DNA from: an uncultured Corynebacterium sp.
GTDB taxonomy: Bacteria; Actinomycetota; Actinomycetes; Mycobacteriales; Mycobacteriaceae
DNA: 22,384 bases
Direction of reading: 5' to 3'
NCBI RefSeq assembly: GCF_937999985.1
Contig: NZ_CALLDG010000040.1
Coordinates: 1-22,384, forward strand
Of this stretch, positions 22,319-22,384 are shown piece by piece. The notes under the pieces were generated by a model that was not told where the DNA came from, did not search any database, and saw only the letters and a program-made list of their open reading frames with translations. The position numbers and the translations under genes are program-made. The first letter of the stretch is position 1; every line of letters starts with the position of its first letter.

Positions 22319-22384
22319 ATGCCACTCATCAACGGACGATCCCACGGCAGCGGGTTGGCTCGCATCGTCAGCACTCCCCCACCT
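22319..22384 (+). CDS. Start of a third gene in the NlpC/P60 cassette (22 residues, cut by window end)
   Basis: An ATG at 22319 has an ideal ribosome binding site, GAGGAG at 22307-22312, six bases upstream, and stays open to the window end. It encodes MPLINGRSHGSGLARIVSTP and continues proline-rich. It lies 33 bases after the hydrolase stop on the same strand. Too little is present to assign a function; there is no hydrophobic signal sequence in these residues. Confidence 0.6.
   Translation, partial: MPLINGRSHGSGLARIVSTPPP

Noticed and set aside
1..22384. Mobile elements, tRNA genes, CRISPR array or riboswitch
   Set aside because: No transposase-like frame, terminal inverted repeats, tRNA cloverleaf, regularly spaced repeats or long structured leader was seen; the longest intergenic gap is about 150 bases.

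Overview
The window is a high-GC actinobacterial chromosome segment, almost certainly from a Corynebacterium and possibly one of the lipophilic species. The evidence is a combined biotin carboxylase/biotin carrier chain (AccBC), a small AccE epsilon subunit, an acyl-CoA carboxylase beta chain related to DtsR2/AccD2, GAAAGGA-type ribosome binding sites, and a gene order that follows the mycobacterial Rv3275c-Rv3309c region from memory (purE, purK, PH-domain protein, birA, accD5, accE5, maf, sseA, accA3, then amidohydrolases, deoD, pmmB, upp). Species cannot be fixed from the sequence.

Layout. 1-485: N-terminal part of a polytopic membrane protein (minus), cut by the window edge. 501-1283: short-chain dehydrogenase (minus). 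1325-1777: an AT-rich orphan gene with its own strong promoter (plus). 1812-4911: minus-strand birA, PH-domain membrane protein, purK, purE, tightly packed. 5006-7154: plus-strand accD-like, accE, maf. 7160-9908: minus-strand prpD-prpC. 10032-11096: minus-strand orphan ATP-grasp protein. 11248-12114: thiosulfate sulfurtransferase. 12171-16134: accBC, a two-pass membrane protein and glpK in one unit. 16159-16740: DUF1707-type membrane protein. 16721-17953: M20 amidohydrolase (minus). 18011-20355: purine nucleoside phosphorylase and a phosphohexomutase. 20326-20964: upp (minus). 21052 to the end: a small helical protein, an NlpC/P60 hydrolase without a Sec signal, and the start of a third gene. 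No intergenic gap exceeds about 150 bases, and I saw no tRNA, rRNA, CRISPR array, insertion sequence or convincing intrinsic terminator.

Functional logic. BirA biotinylates AccBC, which works with AccD-type beta chains and AccE to carboxylate acyl-CoAs for lipid and mycolate precursors. PrpD and PrpC feed propionyl-CoA into the methylcitrate cycle. PurE/PurK make purines, while the phosphorylase, phosphohexomutase and Upp salvage nucleosides and bases.

Most worth following up: (i) the terminal EspC-like/NlpC-P60 cassette, a candidate unconventional secretion or envelope system; (ii) the accD-like beta chain, about 90 residues short with altered oxyanion-hole residues, so possibly a pseudoenzyme; (iii) a repeated arrangement of a -10 hexamer 7-8 bases before an ATG, suggesting several leaderless mRNAs; (iv) prpD-prpC without prpB; (v) the AT-rich orphan gene.
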